Numbered from the stretch's first letter, positions 7,107 through 14,686 are shown. The stretch is 14,751 bases of DNA from CAYSHJ01 sp964589725 (GCA_964589725.1 CAZPUJ010000442.1:1-14751); one strand, 5' to 3'. The notes: generated by a model not told the origin, from the letters alone. Made by a program: numbers and translations.

Positions 7107-8303
7107 TTACTCCAAGATCGAAGTCACCACGCCGGAGCCAACCGTCTTGCCGCCTTCACGAATTGCGAAACGACTTCCCTGGTCCATCGCGATGGGCTTT
7201 CCGAGTTCTATTTGAACCTTGACGTTATCGCCGGGCATGCACATTTCGGCCCCACCCAGCAGATTCGTGGAGCCAGTGACGTCTGTCGTCCGGAAGTAGA
7301 ACTGCGGCTTGTAGCCATTGAAAAATGGAGTGTGACGGCCACCTTCTTCCTTACTCAACACGTAGACCTCGGCCTCAAACTTCGTATGCGGTTTGATCGC
7401 CTTGGGAGCCGCCAGCACTTGGCCGCGTTGCACATCTTCTTTCTTCGTGCCGCGCAGGAGGATGCCCACGTTGTCGCCGGCCATCCCCGAATCGAGCGTC
7501 TTATTAAACATTTCAACGCCGGTGCAAGTTGTTTCCATCGTCGGATTCAGGCCAACGATTTCAATTTTCTCGCCAACCTTCACCGTGCCCTGCTCAATAC
7601 GGCCTGTCACCACAGTTCCGCGACCCTCAATAGAAAAGACGTCTTCAATCGCCATCAAAAATGGCTTGTCGGAAGCTCGCGGCGGTTCTGGAATGTGTGC
7701 GTCCAAGGCATCCATCAAATCTCCGATGCACTTGTTGGCACCCGGATCCGACGGAGTATCAAGCGCCGCCCTAGCGTTGCCGCGGATGATCGGGATCGAG
7801 TCGCCAGGAAACTCGTACTTATTAAGAAGATCACGAATTTCCATCTCGACCAATTCGATCAATTCTGGATCATCAACCAAGTCACACTTGTTGAGGAACA
7901 CCACGAGCGCCGGCACGTTCACTTGGCGAGCCAACAGGATGTGCTCGCGAGTCTGCGGCATCGGCCCATCAGCGGCGGAGACCACTAAGCACGCACCGTC
8001 CATTTGAGCGGCACCGGTAATCATGTTCTTGATGTAGTCGGCGTGGCCCGGGCAGTCGATGTGAGCGTAATGGCGCTTCGGAGATTCATATTCCACATGA
8101 CTGACCGCGATCGTTACCGTCTTCGACGCGTCGCGAACCGTTCCACCCTTCGCGATGTCTGCGTAGGACTTAAGGGTCGCCAAACCTTTCGTGGACTGAA
8201 CCGCTAGGATTGCGGCGGTCAGGGTTGTCTTACCGTGGTCGATGTGCCCGATCGTGCCCACATTCACATGTGGTTTTTTTCTCTCAAACACTGCCTTTGC
8301 CAT
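7107..8303 (-). CDS. tuf: Translation elongation factor Tu
   Basis: EF-Tu, the GTPase that delivers aminoacyl-tRNA to the ribosome. The 398 residues match the family. G1 is GHIDHGKT at 19-26, G3 is DCPGHADY at about 81-88 with the catalytic histidine, and G4 is NKCD at about 136-139. Domain 2 carries SIEGRGTVVTGRIEQGTVKV, and domain 3 shows GRHTPFFNGYKPQFYFRTTD with the C-terminus GGKTVGSGVVTSILE. Switch I is unusual: the common R-G-I-T-I is replaced by K-T-V-T-I, while the Mg-binding threonine is kept. I recall the same change from planctomycete EF-Tu proteins. ATG at 8303 has GGGAG five nt upstream. It lies downstream of four tRNAs, as tufB does in E. coli, and upstream of rpmG. Confidence 0.98.
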   Translation of the reverse strand: MAKAVFERKKPHVNVGTIGHIDHGKTTLTAAILAVQSTKGLATLKSYADIAKGGTVRDASKTVTIAVSHVEYESPKRHYAHIDCPGHADYIKNMITGAAQMDGACLVVSAADGPMPQTREHILLARQVNVPALVVFLNKCDLVDDPELIELVEMEIRDLLNKYEFPGDSIPIIRGNARAALDTPSDPGANKCIGDLMDALDAHIPEPPRASDKPFLMAIEDVFSIEGRGTVVTGRIEQGTVKVGEKIEIVGLNPTMETTCTGVEMFNKTLDSGMAGDNVGILLRGTKKEDVQRGQVLAAPKAIKPHTKFEAEVYVLSKEEGGRHTPFFNGYKPQFYFRTTDVTGSTNLLGGAEMCMPGDNVKVQIELGKPIAMDQGSRFAIREGGKTVGSGVVTSILE

Positions 8304-8411
8304 GTTTACTCCCTAGGTATCAATTGTCTGAATTTTGCTGGATTCGACCAGGACGGGAACCGAAGGCCATCCGATGCCTCAGAACTACGGATTACTGCGA
8401 ACACCCGGAGG

Positions 8412-8484
<73 letters not shown>

Positions 8485-8557
8485 GAGGATGCAATGATGA
8501 AGCGAATCCCTTCTACTGATGACACCGATCTATTCACATCCACGTGGACGCTGCAGG

Positions 8558-8628
8558 AGCGGGTGATGGGAATCGAACCCACGTGTCCAGCTTGGAAGGC
8601 TGGCGCTCTACCATTGAGCTACACCCGC
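8558..8628 (-). tRNA. trnG: tRNA-Gly (anticodon TCC)
   Basis: Perfect 7-bp acceptor stem GCGGGTG/CACCCGC, D arm GCTC/GAGC, anticodon arm CCAGC-CTTCCAA-GCTGG giving TCC, T arm GTGGG-TTCGATT-CCCAT, discriminator T. The variable loop is four nt and no CCA is encoded. Third gene of the tRNA cluster, matching glyT. Confidence 0.97.
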
Positions 8629-8675
8629 AGACGTCGATTTCAGAGTCCCTTTGCCTCTCGCTTTCAATGATTTAT

Positions 8676-8757
<82 letters not shown>

Positions 8758-8827
8758 GGTTACCACCCGCTCAGCTCCTCCAAGATTTATCGCCCTGGAA
8801 CTGAAACGGCTGTGCCGAGGTTCTGGA

Positions 8828-8900
8828 AGCTAGCGGTGGGACTCGAACCCACAACCTCCGGTTTACAAAACCGGAACTCTGCCAATTGAGCTACGCTAGC
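8828..8900 (-). tRNA. trnT: tRNA-Thr (anticodon TGT)
   Basis: Perfect acceptor stem GCTAGCG/CGCTAGC, D arm GCTC/GAGT with a G-U pair, anticodon arm CCGGT-TTTGTAA-ACCGG giving TGT, T arm GTGGG-TTCGAGT-CCCAC, discriminator T. No CCA is encoded. First gene of the transcription unit, matching thrU, about 23 nt downstream of the predicted transcription start. Confidence 0.97.
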
Positions 8901-8929
8901 GGTCGAAGCCGGCTCGATGGGAGCGAAGC

Positions 8930-8957
8930 ACTATAGCGACGGCGCGCTCTAATGCAA
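8930..8957 (-). promoter_or_regulatory. Vegetative-type promoter of the tRNA-tuf-ribosomal protein operon
   Basis: On the minus strand TTGCAT (8957-8952) and TATAGT (8935-8930) are separated by 16 nt, a good match to the housekeeping -35/-10 consensus. Transcription would begin near 8923, about 23 nt before tRNA-Thr(TGT). The bases after the -10 (GCTTCGCTCCC) are GC-rich, the kind of discriminator that makes stable-RNA promoters sensitive to ppGpp in E. coli; applying this here is inference. The 176 nt between this promoter region and the end of the next gene (8961-9136) shows no convincing gene. Confidence 0.7.
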
Positions 8958-9136
8958 GTCAGTCAGGCACACCGACGTCTGGAAAACGACACTGTCCTTT
9001 GAGCAGATTCGACTCGATCGCTGGGAGGCTCTTTGGCAGAGGTCGCGAGATTGTGGTGGATCGGTCGCCACTACGCAAGCGATGCGGCAGCGCAGCACCG
9101 AATCCATCCCAAATTTGCCAAACCGGCACGACAAGG

Positions 9137-11449
9137 TTAACGATCCTGGCCTTCTTCGTACTGACCACCCATTTGGTACAAAGGCAGGAAGCGGTAGTAA
9201 ACCTCCAAGCACAGGCTGCTCACTGCGGTCGAGAAGATGCGGCCGCCGTACAGTCCCCAGGGAGCACGGGGATCCCAACTGCCGGCGACGTGTCCCTTGG
9301 TTCGCTGCTCGGCGATTAGCGTGTCGCGCAGTGCTTCGTTCCACTGTCGCCACGGGCTGCCGCCGTATTGGTACATCGCCAACGTGCCGTAGTACCAGTA
9401 GTACAAATTATGCCCAGAGGCCCGCGGCAACCGTTGCAGCATGTGCTGAACGGCCTCGGTGCTGGCGGGGTTGGTACGTGAGATGCCCAGCATCTGTTTG
9501 CAGAACAACGACTCGGCAGTCATCGAGTCGGTCGGCGGCAGCAGTTGGCCTCCCATCAAACGATAGCCTGCCAAGCCTTTGTTTTGGCCGAGGCTGCGAT
9601 CCTTCAGGAACTGGACCATCTTGGACTTCGCGTTTTCAGGGATGGAAAGCCCAGCGATTTCCGAACTCTTTAAGGCCATCAGTTGCCAGCCAAAGATGCT
9701 CATGTCGCTGGATTGGCCTTTGACGTAGCGCCAGCCGCCATCCGGATTCTGATTGTCGATGATGTACGCCACGGCGCGAGCCAACGGTTCTCGCAAGCGA
9801 GTTGTCGAAGAAAGATCGCTTTGCATCCCGATCGCCTCGGCGAGCGAGTAGGTCGCCATCGCGTGGCAATACATTTGTTCAAAATGCGTCGCCTGGCCAC
9901 CCAGGTATCCGTCGGCTCGCTGTTGACGGATCATCCAACTCAGCGTGCGATCGATCTGGTCGGCGTATTGACCTTCCTCGTGCGTATACCCGGCGCCGAG
10001 AAACGCAAGCAGCGAGAGAGCCGTCAAACCGGTATCGGCATCTTTGCCGACATTCTGGCGCCCTTCTTCATCGATTTTCACTTGGCCGGCGTGCCCAGAG
10101 CAGCGATTTCCGTCGGGGCAATGAACGTCATAACCGTCGGCGTCCCAAAATCCTTCGGGGTCTTGGTGAGTGACGAGCCAGCGGAGGCTCAACTCGACCG
10201 CTCCTTCCGAAGCGTTGGTGCCGCCGAATTTGCGAGCGACCTCACGGCGACGCGCGAGGTTCCGACCTTCATAGATCAGCGGCACGGTCGCTCGTTTGCC
10301 CAACCTTGCCGATTCGAAATTCGGCCCAACGGGACGAGGCATCAGGCCATCGTTCGGAATGTCTGTACGAATTCCGTCACGGACATCGACGGCATCGCCG
10401 GGAATCGCATTGGGGGCTTGAGCCCTGCGTTCGGGGTGAATTCTTTCGGGACCACCGGAGTCTTGGCCACGACTTGTTTTGACGCGTAGCCGCGAGAACG
10501 GAGACGAGCCGACGGACCCGCCGGCGTTTCCGCCGGCCGGATTATCGGCGACGGCGCCGGTTTCATCAGAGGCGATCGAGGCGGGCGCGGGGCCGGATCG
10601 GCGCGGGCCGGCTTCTTGGGTTCGAGTTTGGCTGGGACTGGCGATCGCCGTCGGAGCGGTCGGCATCGTTTCAGGCAGCAAGAAGGGCTTCGACGATTCG
10701 AATTGAGGGGCGACTCGATCCACGCTGCCGACGTTCGGCTGCCGAGCCGTCGTGTCGGCTTGTGCTCCGGCTTGATTGCGTCGTTGCAACGGCGCGAGGG
10801 ACGGAACTTTTACTTCGGGACGAGACTCAGCCGTCGGATCGTCGATCTTCAACGGCGCCACGGCTTCCACGCGAGTCGCTGCTGGCTCGGCCGTCTGTTT
10901 GAGTTCTGGCCGGACAGTCGGCTCATCGGGCAATGCGGTCTTGTCCGTGACTTGAACATCCGGCGGCGTGAGTGGATCGGGGCGACGCTGGGGTCCTTCG
11001 ACACGTTGTAGTTCAACTTGAGAGCGGTTCGTGCGGATCAACTCTTGGTCCGGCGCGTCGGGTAGTTTTTCCCAGACGCGCGTGTTGCCTGATTTCGGCG
11101 CGGTGAGTTTCTCATCCACCTCCGCCAACTTGGCGCTGATTTCAATTTGTTGTTCGTGAGAGTCTCGCTCGTCAGCTCGCGCGAGAGTAAGCCGTTCCGG
11201 GGGATTGACCGCGACCAATCCAAACAGACACGAAAAGTGAATGAGCAGCGAGAAGATCAGCGACTTCCATTCGATCGAACGATCGCCCCAGCGAGTCGCC
11301 AGCATCGTGATCAGATGCAGGGACGCGAGCCCGAAGCCCGTGGCGAGCGTGCCCCACAGCACCGTCTCGACGACGTCCACCGGCTGCGACAGCAACGACG
11401 CGACCCGTTCAACGATTTCCGTCGCGGCGAGGAGCGATGAAGGAAACAT
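9137..11449 (-). CDS. Membrane-anchored prenyltransferase/squalene-cyclase-repeat protein, function unknown
   Basis: 770 residues in three parts. Residues about 29-50 and 62-81 are two hydrophobic helices. Residues about 85-400 form a hydrophilic, Pro/Ala/Arg-rich low-complexity linker, presumably periplasmic. Residues about 415-760 form an alpha-toroid domain with six or seven repeats of inner helix plus turn, seen in AVELSLRWLVTHQDPEGFWD, ADTGLTALSLLAFLGAG, VAYIIDNQNPDGGWRY, YYWYYGTLAMYQYGG and the ending STAVSSLCLEVYYRFLPLY. The repeats resemble squalene cyclase/prenyltransferase QW-type repeats, but I see no DxDD-type cyclase motif, so binding or scaffolding is likelier than cyclisation. 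Cys444 and Cys450 could pair. I recall this ending from large planctomycete paralogue families. No good ribosome binding site precedes ATG 11449; an ExbD-like remnant lies 45 nt upstream. Length and linker recall TonB-like energy-coupled proteins, but this is inference. Confidence 0.88.
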   Translation of the reverse strand: MFPSSLLAATEIVERVASLLSQPVDVVETVLWGTLATGFGLASLHLITMLATRWGDRSIEWKSLIFSLLIHFSCLFGLVAVNPPERLTLARADERDSHEQQIEISAKLAEVDEKLTAPKSGNTRVWEKLPDAPDQELIRTNRSQVELQRVEGPQRRPDPLTPPDVQVTDKTALPDEPTVRPELKQTAEPAATRVEAVAPLKIDDPTAESRPEVKVPSLAPLQRRNQAGAQADTTARQPNVGSVDRVAPQFESSKPFLLPETMPTAPTAIASPSQTRTQEAGPRRSGPAPASIASDETGAVADNPAGGNAGGSVGSSPFSRLRVKTSRGQDSGGPERIHPERRAQAPNAIPGDAVDVRDGIRTDIPNDGLMPRPVGPNFESARLGKRATVPLIYEGRNLARRREVARKFGGTNASEGAVELSLRWLVTHQDPEGFWDADGYDVHCPDGNRCSGHAGQVKIDEEGRQNVGKDADTGLTALSLLAFLGAGYTHEEGQYADQIDRTLSWMIRQQRADGYLGGQATHFEQMYCHAMATYSLAEAIGMQSDLSSTTRLREPLARAVAYIIDNQNPDGGWRYVKGQSSDMSIFGWQLMALKSSEIAGLSIPENAKSKMVQFLKDRSLGQNKGLAGYRLMGGQLLPPTDSMTAESLFCKQMLGISRTNPASTEAVQHMLQRLPRASGHNLYYWYYGTLAMYQYGGSPWRQWNEALRDTLIAEQRTKGHVAGSWDPRAPWGLYGGRIFSTAVSSLCLEVYYRFLPLYQMGGQYEEGQDR

Positions 11450-11494
11450 GACAGGTTCTTGTTTTCTACAAGTCTCGTAACTGCGTGGCCAACG

Positions 11495-11725
11495 TCATCT
11501 TCTTGATTCGGCATAGTTCCGGCGAGCCTTCAGCAACTTTTTCTCAAGCTGCCGCAGCGTGACGCCGTTATCGACCAGGAAGACTCTGCCGTCTCCGTAG
11601 ACATTGATGACCAGATCGTCTGGACGTTTGGTGTCTGACGAAATGGAATGGTCATCACTTCCCGCCCCCTCGTCAATCCGCGTTTTGCACTCGGCCCGTT
11701 GAGTCGCCTTTGCCCATCTTCTTCG
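11495..11725 (-). pseudogene. ExbD/TolR-like fragment, probable remnant
   Basis: A 76-codon frame between TAG at 11728-11726 and TGA at 11497-11495 contains PDDLVINVYGDGRVFLVDN followed by GVTLRQLEKKLLKARRNYAE. This resembles the strand-strand-helix start of the periplasmic domain of ExbD/TolR, where a strand with L-V-I-N-V, a D-G-R turn and an L-x-x-L-E-x-x-L helix occur. Both the N-terminal membrane helix with its key aspartate and the usual final V-x-I-R-A-D...V-M-D part are missing, and there is no start codon with a ribosome binding site. I therefore read it as a decayed gene that once sat upstream of the 770-residue protein; ExbB/ExbD genes are commonly near such proteins. The rest of the gap to the next gene (11729-11827) and the stretch 11450-11494 show nothing clear. 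Confidence 0.4.
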
Positions 11726-11827
11726 CTAACCTGTTTTCGCTCATCACCGAGGTCAATCGTCTTTCGGGCCGCGACCAGGCGCTTCGGCGGCCAATCCAGT
11801 GTCTCACCTGATCGTGAGGTTGAAATC

Positions 11828-12583
11828 ATGAAATTCTTCCAACTTGTGTGTCGAGTCACCGTCGCGGCGGGTGTCATCGCTGCTGGCGCTATCCCAGCCA
11901 ATGCTCAATGGGGTGATCTCGAAGGTCAGTTCGTATTGGATGGCGACATTCCGACCGTTAAGCAATTCGATTCGACCAAAGAAGAGGCTGTCTGTGGCAA
12001 GACGCTCCCGAGTGAAGAGCTCGTCGTGAACGAAAAAAACAGAGGCATCCGCTACGTGTTCCTCTTCCCGGCCGCGTCGAAGAAGCCCAGTAAGGTGCAT
12101 CCAGACCTGGCGGCGTCGAAGGAAAAAGAGATCGTCTTTGACCAGAAGAAATGCGTGTTTCTACCGCACGCCCTTTTTGTCCGTACGGATCAGACTGTCT
12201 TGGTGAAGTCGAGCGACCCCGTTAATCACAACACGCGTACGGCTCCGATCCGCAATCAGCCCTTGAACGTTATCATTACGGCCAACCAAAAGGATCCGTT
12301 GAAGGTCGAATTCAAAGGCCCCGAGAGCCTGCCGATGCAGGTCAAATGCGACATCCACACGTGGATGAGCGCGTGGTGGCTGGTGCTTGATCATCCGTAC
12401 GGCGCGATCACCGACGAAGACGGCAAGTTCAAGATCGAGAAGCTGCCGGTCGGCGATCACGAATTCCGGGTCTGGCACGAGACGCCGGGCTACATCGAGA
12501 AGGCTTTCAAGTTCACGATCAAGCCGGGCAGGAACGAACTCCCGCCGGTGAAAGTGCCGGTCGACAAGCTCAAATTGAAATAG
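11828..12583 (+). CDS. Secreted cupredoxin-like protein with C-terminal carboxypeptidase-regulatory-like domain
   Basis: 251 residues. A signal peptide spans about 1-26 with likely cleavage after ANA. The mature protein carries a cupredoxin-like region with plausible copper ligands: His134 in the SSDPVNHNT segment, and Cys174, His177 and Met180 in the string C-D-I-H-T-W-M. His114, Cys56 and Cys109 are further conserved-looking residues. Residues about 190-233 (YGAITDEDGKFKIEKLPVGD) form a small beta domain of the carboxypeptidase-regulatory type. I recall closely worded planctomycete proteins, often labelled methylamine-utilisation or plastocyanin-like; role probably periplasmic electron transfer or copper binding, unproven. 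Start ATG 11828 was chosen over an in-frame ATG at 11648 because it has a GAGG ribosome binding site and begins a clean signal peptide. It is divergent from the 770-residue gene and followed by a 143-nt gap. Confidence 0.85.
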   Translation: MKFFQLVCRVTVAAGVIAAGAIPANAQWGDLEGQFVLDGDIPTVKQFDSTKEEAVCGKTLPSEELVVNEKNRGIRYVFLFPAASKKPSKVHPDLAASKEKEIVFDQKKCVFLPHALFVRTDQTVLVKSSDPVNHNTRTAPIRNQPLNVIITANQKDPLKVEFKGPESLPMQVKCDIHTWMSAWWLVLDHPYGAITDEDGKFKIEKLPVGDHEFRVWHETPGYIEKAFKFTIKPGRNELPPVKVPVDKLKLK

Positions 12584-12656
12584 AAAATAGAAGTTGTCGC
12601 GCGTCGGATGAACTTGCAATTTGTTCTATCTACCTTGTGGCGGCCGGGCTGCTCTC

Positions 12657-12694
12657 GTTGTGCTCGTACCCAAGCGGAGCTTGGGAACCAGAGA
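12657..12694 (+). repeat. REP-like palindrome built on CCCAAGC-GGA-GCTTGGG
   Basis: CCCAAGC (12669-12675) and GCTTGGG (12679-12685) form a perfect 7-bp stem around GGA, with further imperfect pairing outside (CTCGT on the left, ACCAGAG on the right). It lies in the 143-nt gap between two plus-strand genes and has no U-tract, so it is not an intrinsic terminator. I recall near-identical palindromes (GTTCCCAAGC...GCTTGGGAAC) scattered in intergenic DNA of planctomycetes and some cyanobacteria. It may act as a mobile or REP-type repeat. Confidence 0.55.
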
Positions 12695-12726
12695 ATTGTC
12701 TCCAGAGTTTTTCTTCCGGAGTCGCC

Positions 12727-13746
12727 ATGCAGCAAACGCCGCAAGTCATCTTGAGCGCTTTCGCCGACGAAGCCGCCAATCACAAGACGGCGCTCGAACA
12801 ACTTTCAGCGCTCGCTGCCGTGGGCTTGAAGCACTACAGTCCGCGATTCGTCGACGTCAACTCGTCCGGCGCGGTCAAACACGTCGTCACGCTCAACAAG
12901 GCCGAGTACCAATCGCTGGCGAAGCTGCACTCGGAGTACGGCGTGCGCGTCACGAGCATCGGCTCGCGCATTGGCAAGGTGAAGCTAAAGGACGCCGACG
13001 ACGGCTCGCACAACAAATTCGTGCCGTTCAAAGAGTACCTCAAGTCTGAAGTCGCCGCGACGATCAACGCCGCGCAGGCGTTGGACACTCGACTGATTCG
13101 CGGCTTTTCGTTTTACCCGCCGCGCGGCGAGAACCCAAAAAGCTACTTTCAGCAAGCGGTCGATCAGATCGGCCAAATCGTCGACTTGTGCGCGAAATCA
13201 GGCTTGGTTTACGGAATGGAAATCGAGCCGAACCTGATGGGAGACACCGGCCCGATGACGGCCAAGCTGGCTCGCGCGGTGAGGCGCAAGAACATGCTGC
13301 TGGTTTTTGACGGTGGCAATGTCGCGTGTCAGAACAAGTCTCCGATGCAGTGCTTCCAAGAATATTTAGAGATGCGCGATTATCTCGGCTGGATGCATAT
13401 CAAGGACTACAAGGTTGACTCGACGTTGACTTGGACCGGTGCCGTCGATGAAGAGCGATTGAAAAATTTCGTCCCGTGCGACTGCGGCGATGGCGGGCAC
13501 GATCTGGTGCTCAAAGATCTGCGCGAGCATCTGCCGAAGTTGGAAAAACGCATCAAGCAACTTGGTGCTCCTGGCTTCTTCTTGGAAGCCGAACCACACC
13601 TCAAAGGCGGTGGCCAATTCGGCGGCTTCAGCGGGCCCGACGGCCTGGGCGTCGCGGTGCGATCGCTCTGCCGGTTGCTCGACTACGTGCAAATCGGCTA
13701 TCAACTCCGCACGTTTGATGACATCCGGGCTCTTCGCGGGTTCTAA
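12727..13746 (+). CDS. Sugar phosphate isomerase/epimerase family TIM-barrel protein
   Basis: 339 residues of the xylose-isomerase-like TIM-barrel (AP endonuclease 2) family. Strand ends carry likely divalent-metal ligands: Glu165 (GMEIEPN), Asp195 (LVFDGGN), His224 (GWMHIKDY) and Glu287 (FFLEAEPH), the usual Glu-Asp-His-Glu set. The N-terminus VILSAFADEA and the early KHYSPRFVDV strand fit the family. Such enzymes isomerise or epimerise sugars, inositols or related compounds; the substrate cannot be told from sequence. Cys251 and Cys253 (PCDCGDGGHD) lie next to the active face. ATG 12727 follows GGAG with 5-nt spacing; the longer in-frame start at 12637 would read through the palindromic repeat and is rejected. 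No secretion signal, so cytoplasmic. It precedes the Trm112-like gene by 43 nt and may be co-transcribed with it and rfbC. Confidence 0.88.
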   Translation: MQQTPQVILSAFADEAANHKTALEQLSALAAVGLKHYSPRFVDVNSSGAVKHVVTLNKAEYQSLAKLHSEYGVRVTSIGSRIGKVKLKDADDGSHNKFVPFKEYLKSEVAATINAAQALDTRLIRGFSFYPPRGENPKSYFQQAVDQIGQIVDLCAKSGLVYGMEIEPNLMGDTGPMTAKLARAVRRKNMLLVFDGGNVACQNKSPMQCFQEYLEMRDYLGWMHIKDYKVDSTLTWTGAVDEERLKNFVPCDCGDGGHDLVLKDLREHLPKLEKRIKQLGAPGFFLEAEPHLKGGGQFGGFSGPDGLGVAVRSLCRLLDYVQIGYQLRTFDDIRALRGF

Positions 13747-13789
13747 AACCGTCAGTCTGGTCCTCACTGGGTTTGCATAATCACCTGTC

Positions 13790-14020
13790 ATGTCCATCGA
13801 CCTACAGCAGTTCTGCGAATTACTTGTCTGCCCTGTCTGCCGCTCAAAGCTGGTGGTCGACGGACGCAGTTTTGTCTGCCGTTCGCGCGATTGCCGTATG
13901 CGATTCGCGGTCAAGGACGACATTCCGGTCATGTTGGCCGATGAAGCTCAGATGGTTTCTATGGAAGACTGGGCAGCCATGATCGAACCGATCTCGGCCG
14001 TGAAAGCCGCCGCCAACTGA
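13790..14020 (+). CDS. Trm112-like small zinc protein
   Basis: 76 residues of the Trm112p/YcaR (UPF0434) type. It begins with a short helix (DLQQFCELLVCPVC), a zinc-ribbon with Cys14, Cys17, Cys30 and Cys35, and the family ending F-A-V-K-D-D-I-P-V-M-L-ADEA. In eukaryotes and archaea Trm112 activates methyltransferases; the bacterial role is poorly known, and it is often next to lipid A or nucleotide-sugar genes. Here it lies 24 nt before rfbC, whose product makes nucleotide-linked rhamnose, so an envelope-related link is possible. No strong ribosome binding site precedes ATG 13790. Confidence 0.85.
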   Translation: MSIDLQQFCELLVCPVCRSKLVVDGRSFVCRSRDCRMRFAVKDDIPVMLADEAQMVSMEDWAAMIEPISAVKAAAN

Positions 14021-14044
14021 ATGCGGGGCGAGGAGGGCTGTTGA

Positions 14045-14590
14045 ATGCAAGTCGACACCACCGCGATCCCTGGTCTGCTGGTCATTCAGCCAAAGGTCTT
14101 TCGCGACCCGCGCGGATTTTTCACGGAGACCTTTCAACAGCAACGTTATCGCGACGCCGGCATCGCTGCCGAGTTCGTGCAGGACAACCTGTCACGCTCG
14201 TCGAAACGCACCTTGCGTGGTTTGCACTATCAGATTCAGCATCCGCAAGGAAAACTGGTGCAAGTGTTGCAAGGTCGGATTTTCGACGTCGTCGTTGATC
14301 TGCGAAAACCCTCGCCGGCGTTTGGTCGCTGGCTGGCGTTTGAACTGAGCGACGAAGACTTCCGCCAAGTTTACGTGCCGCCCGGTTGTGCTCACGGTTT
14401 TTATGTGCTCAGCGAGACCGCCGACTTCGCCTACAAATGCAGCGACTACTACTTTCCGGAGCATGAACGTTCATTGCTCTGGAGCGATCCGCAAATCGGC
14501 ATCGACTGGCCGCTTGTCGGCGAGCCGACGCTCTCGGAAAAAGACCGCACGGGCGTGACGCTCGACAAGGCCGAGGTCTTCGACCCGTGA
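14045..14590 (+). CDS. rfbC: dTDP-4-dehydrorhamnose 3,5-epimerase
   Basis: RmlC/RfbC epimerises dTDP-4-dehydro-6-deoxyglucose at C3 and C5 in dTDP-L-rhamnose synthesis. The 181 residues match the family. Visible signatures are FRDPRGFFTETF, RTLRGLHYQIQHPQGKLVQV with catalytic His61, VYVPPGCAHGFYVLSE of the cupin barrel, YKCSDYY with the acid/base Tyr130, and SDPQIGIDWP. The start ATG 14045 has AGGAGGG 7 nt upstream, the best ribosome binding site in this part of the window. No rfbA, rfbB or rfbD is seen nearby, so the rest of the rhamnose pathway must lie elsewhere. No clear terminator follows; a weak TGACT/AGTCA stem occurs right after the stop. Confidence 0.96.
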   Translation: MQVDTTAIPGLLVIQPKVFRDPRGFFTETFQQQRYRDAGIAAEFVQDNLSRSSKRTLRGLHYQIQHPQGKLVQVLQGRIFDVVVDLRKPSPAFGRWLAFELSDEDFRQVYVPPGCAHGFYVLSETADFAYKCSDYYFPEHERSLLWSDPQIGIDWPLVGEPTLSEKDRTGVTLDKAEVFDP

Positions 14591-14686
14591 CTTTGAGAAA
14601 AAGTCAGTCGCATTGCAGTAATTCCCGGCCGTCGCTATTTCTCGGAAACAACAGGCCATTTTCATCTTTCTATTCGTAAAGGCCGC

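Noticed and set aside
7071..7988. Plus-strand open frame of 305 codons
   Set aside because: Antisense to tuf; low stop density comes from the codon bias of tuf.
8959..9168. Minus-strand frame of 69 codons after the toroid gene, starting with GTG
   Set aside because: It overlaps the end of the toroid gene, has no clear ribosome binding site or recognisable similarity, and runs into the operon promoter.
9683..10489. Plus-strand open frame of 268 codons
   Set aside because: Antisense to the GC-rich toroid gene, with no ribosome binding site or family similarity.
11648..11827. Longer start of the cupredoxin-like gene
   Set aside because: It adds 60 residues with no family similarity, hides the signal peptide and overlaps the ExbD-like frame on the other strand; ATG 11828 has a ribosome binding site.
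12637..12726. Longer start of the TIM-barrel gene
   Set aside because: The added residues are a translation of the palindromic repeat; ATG 12727 follows GGAG at good spacing.
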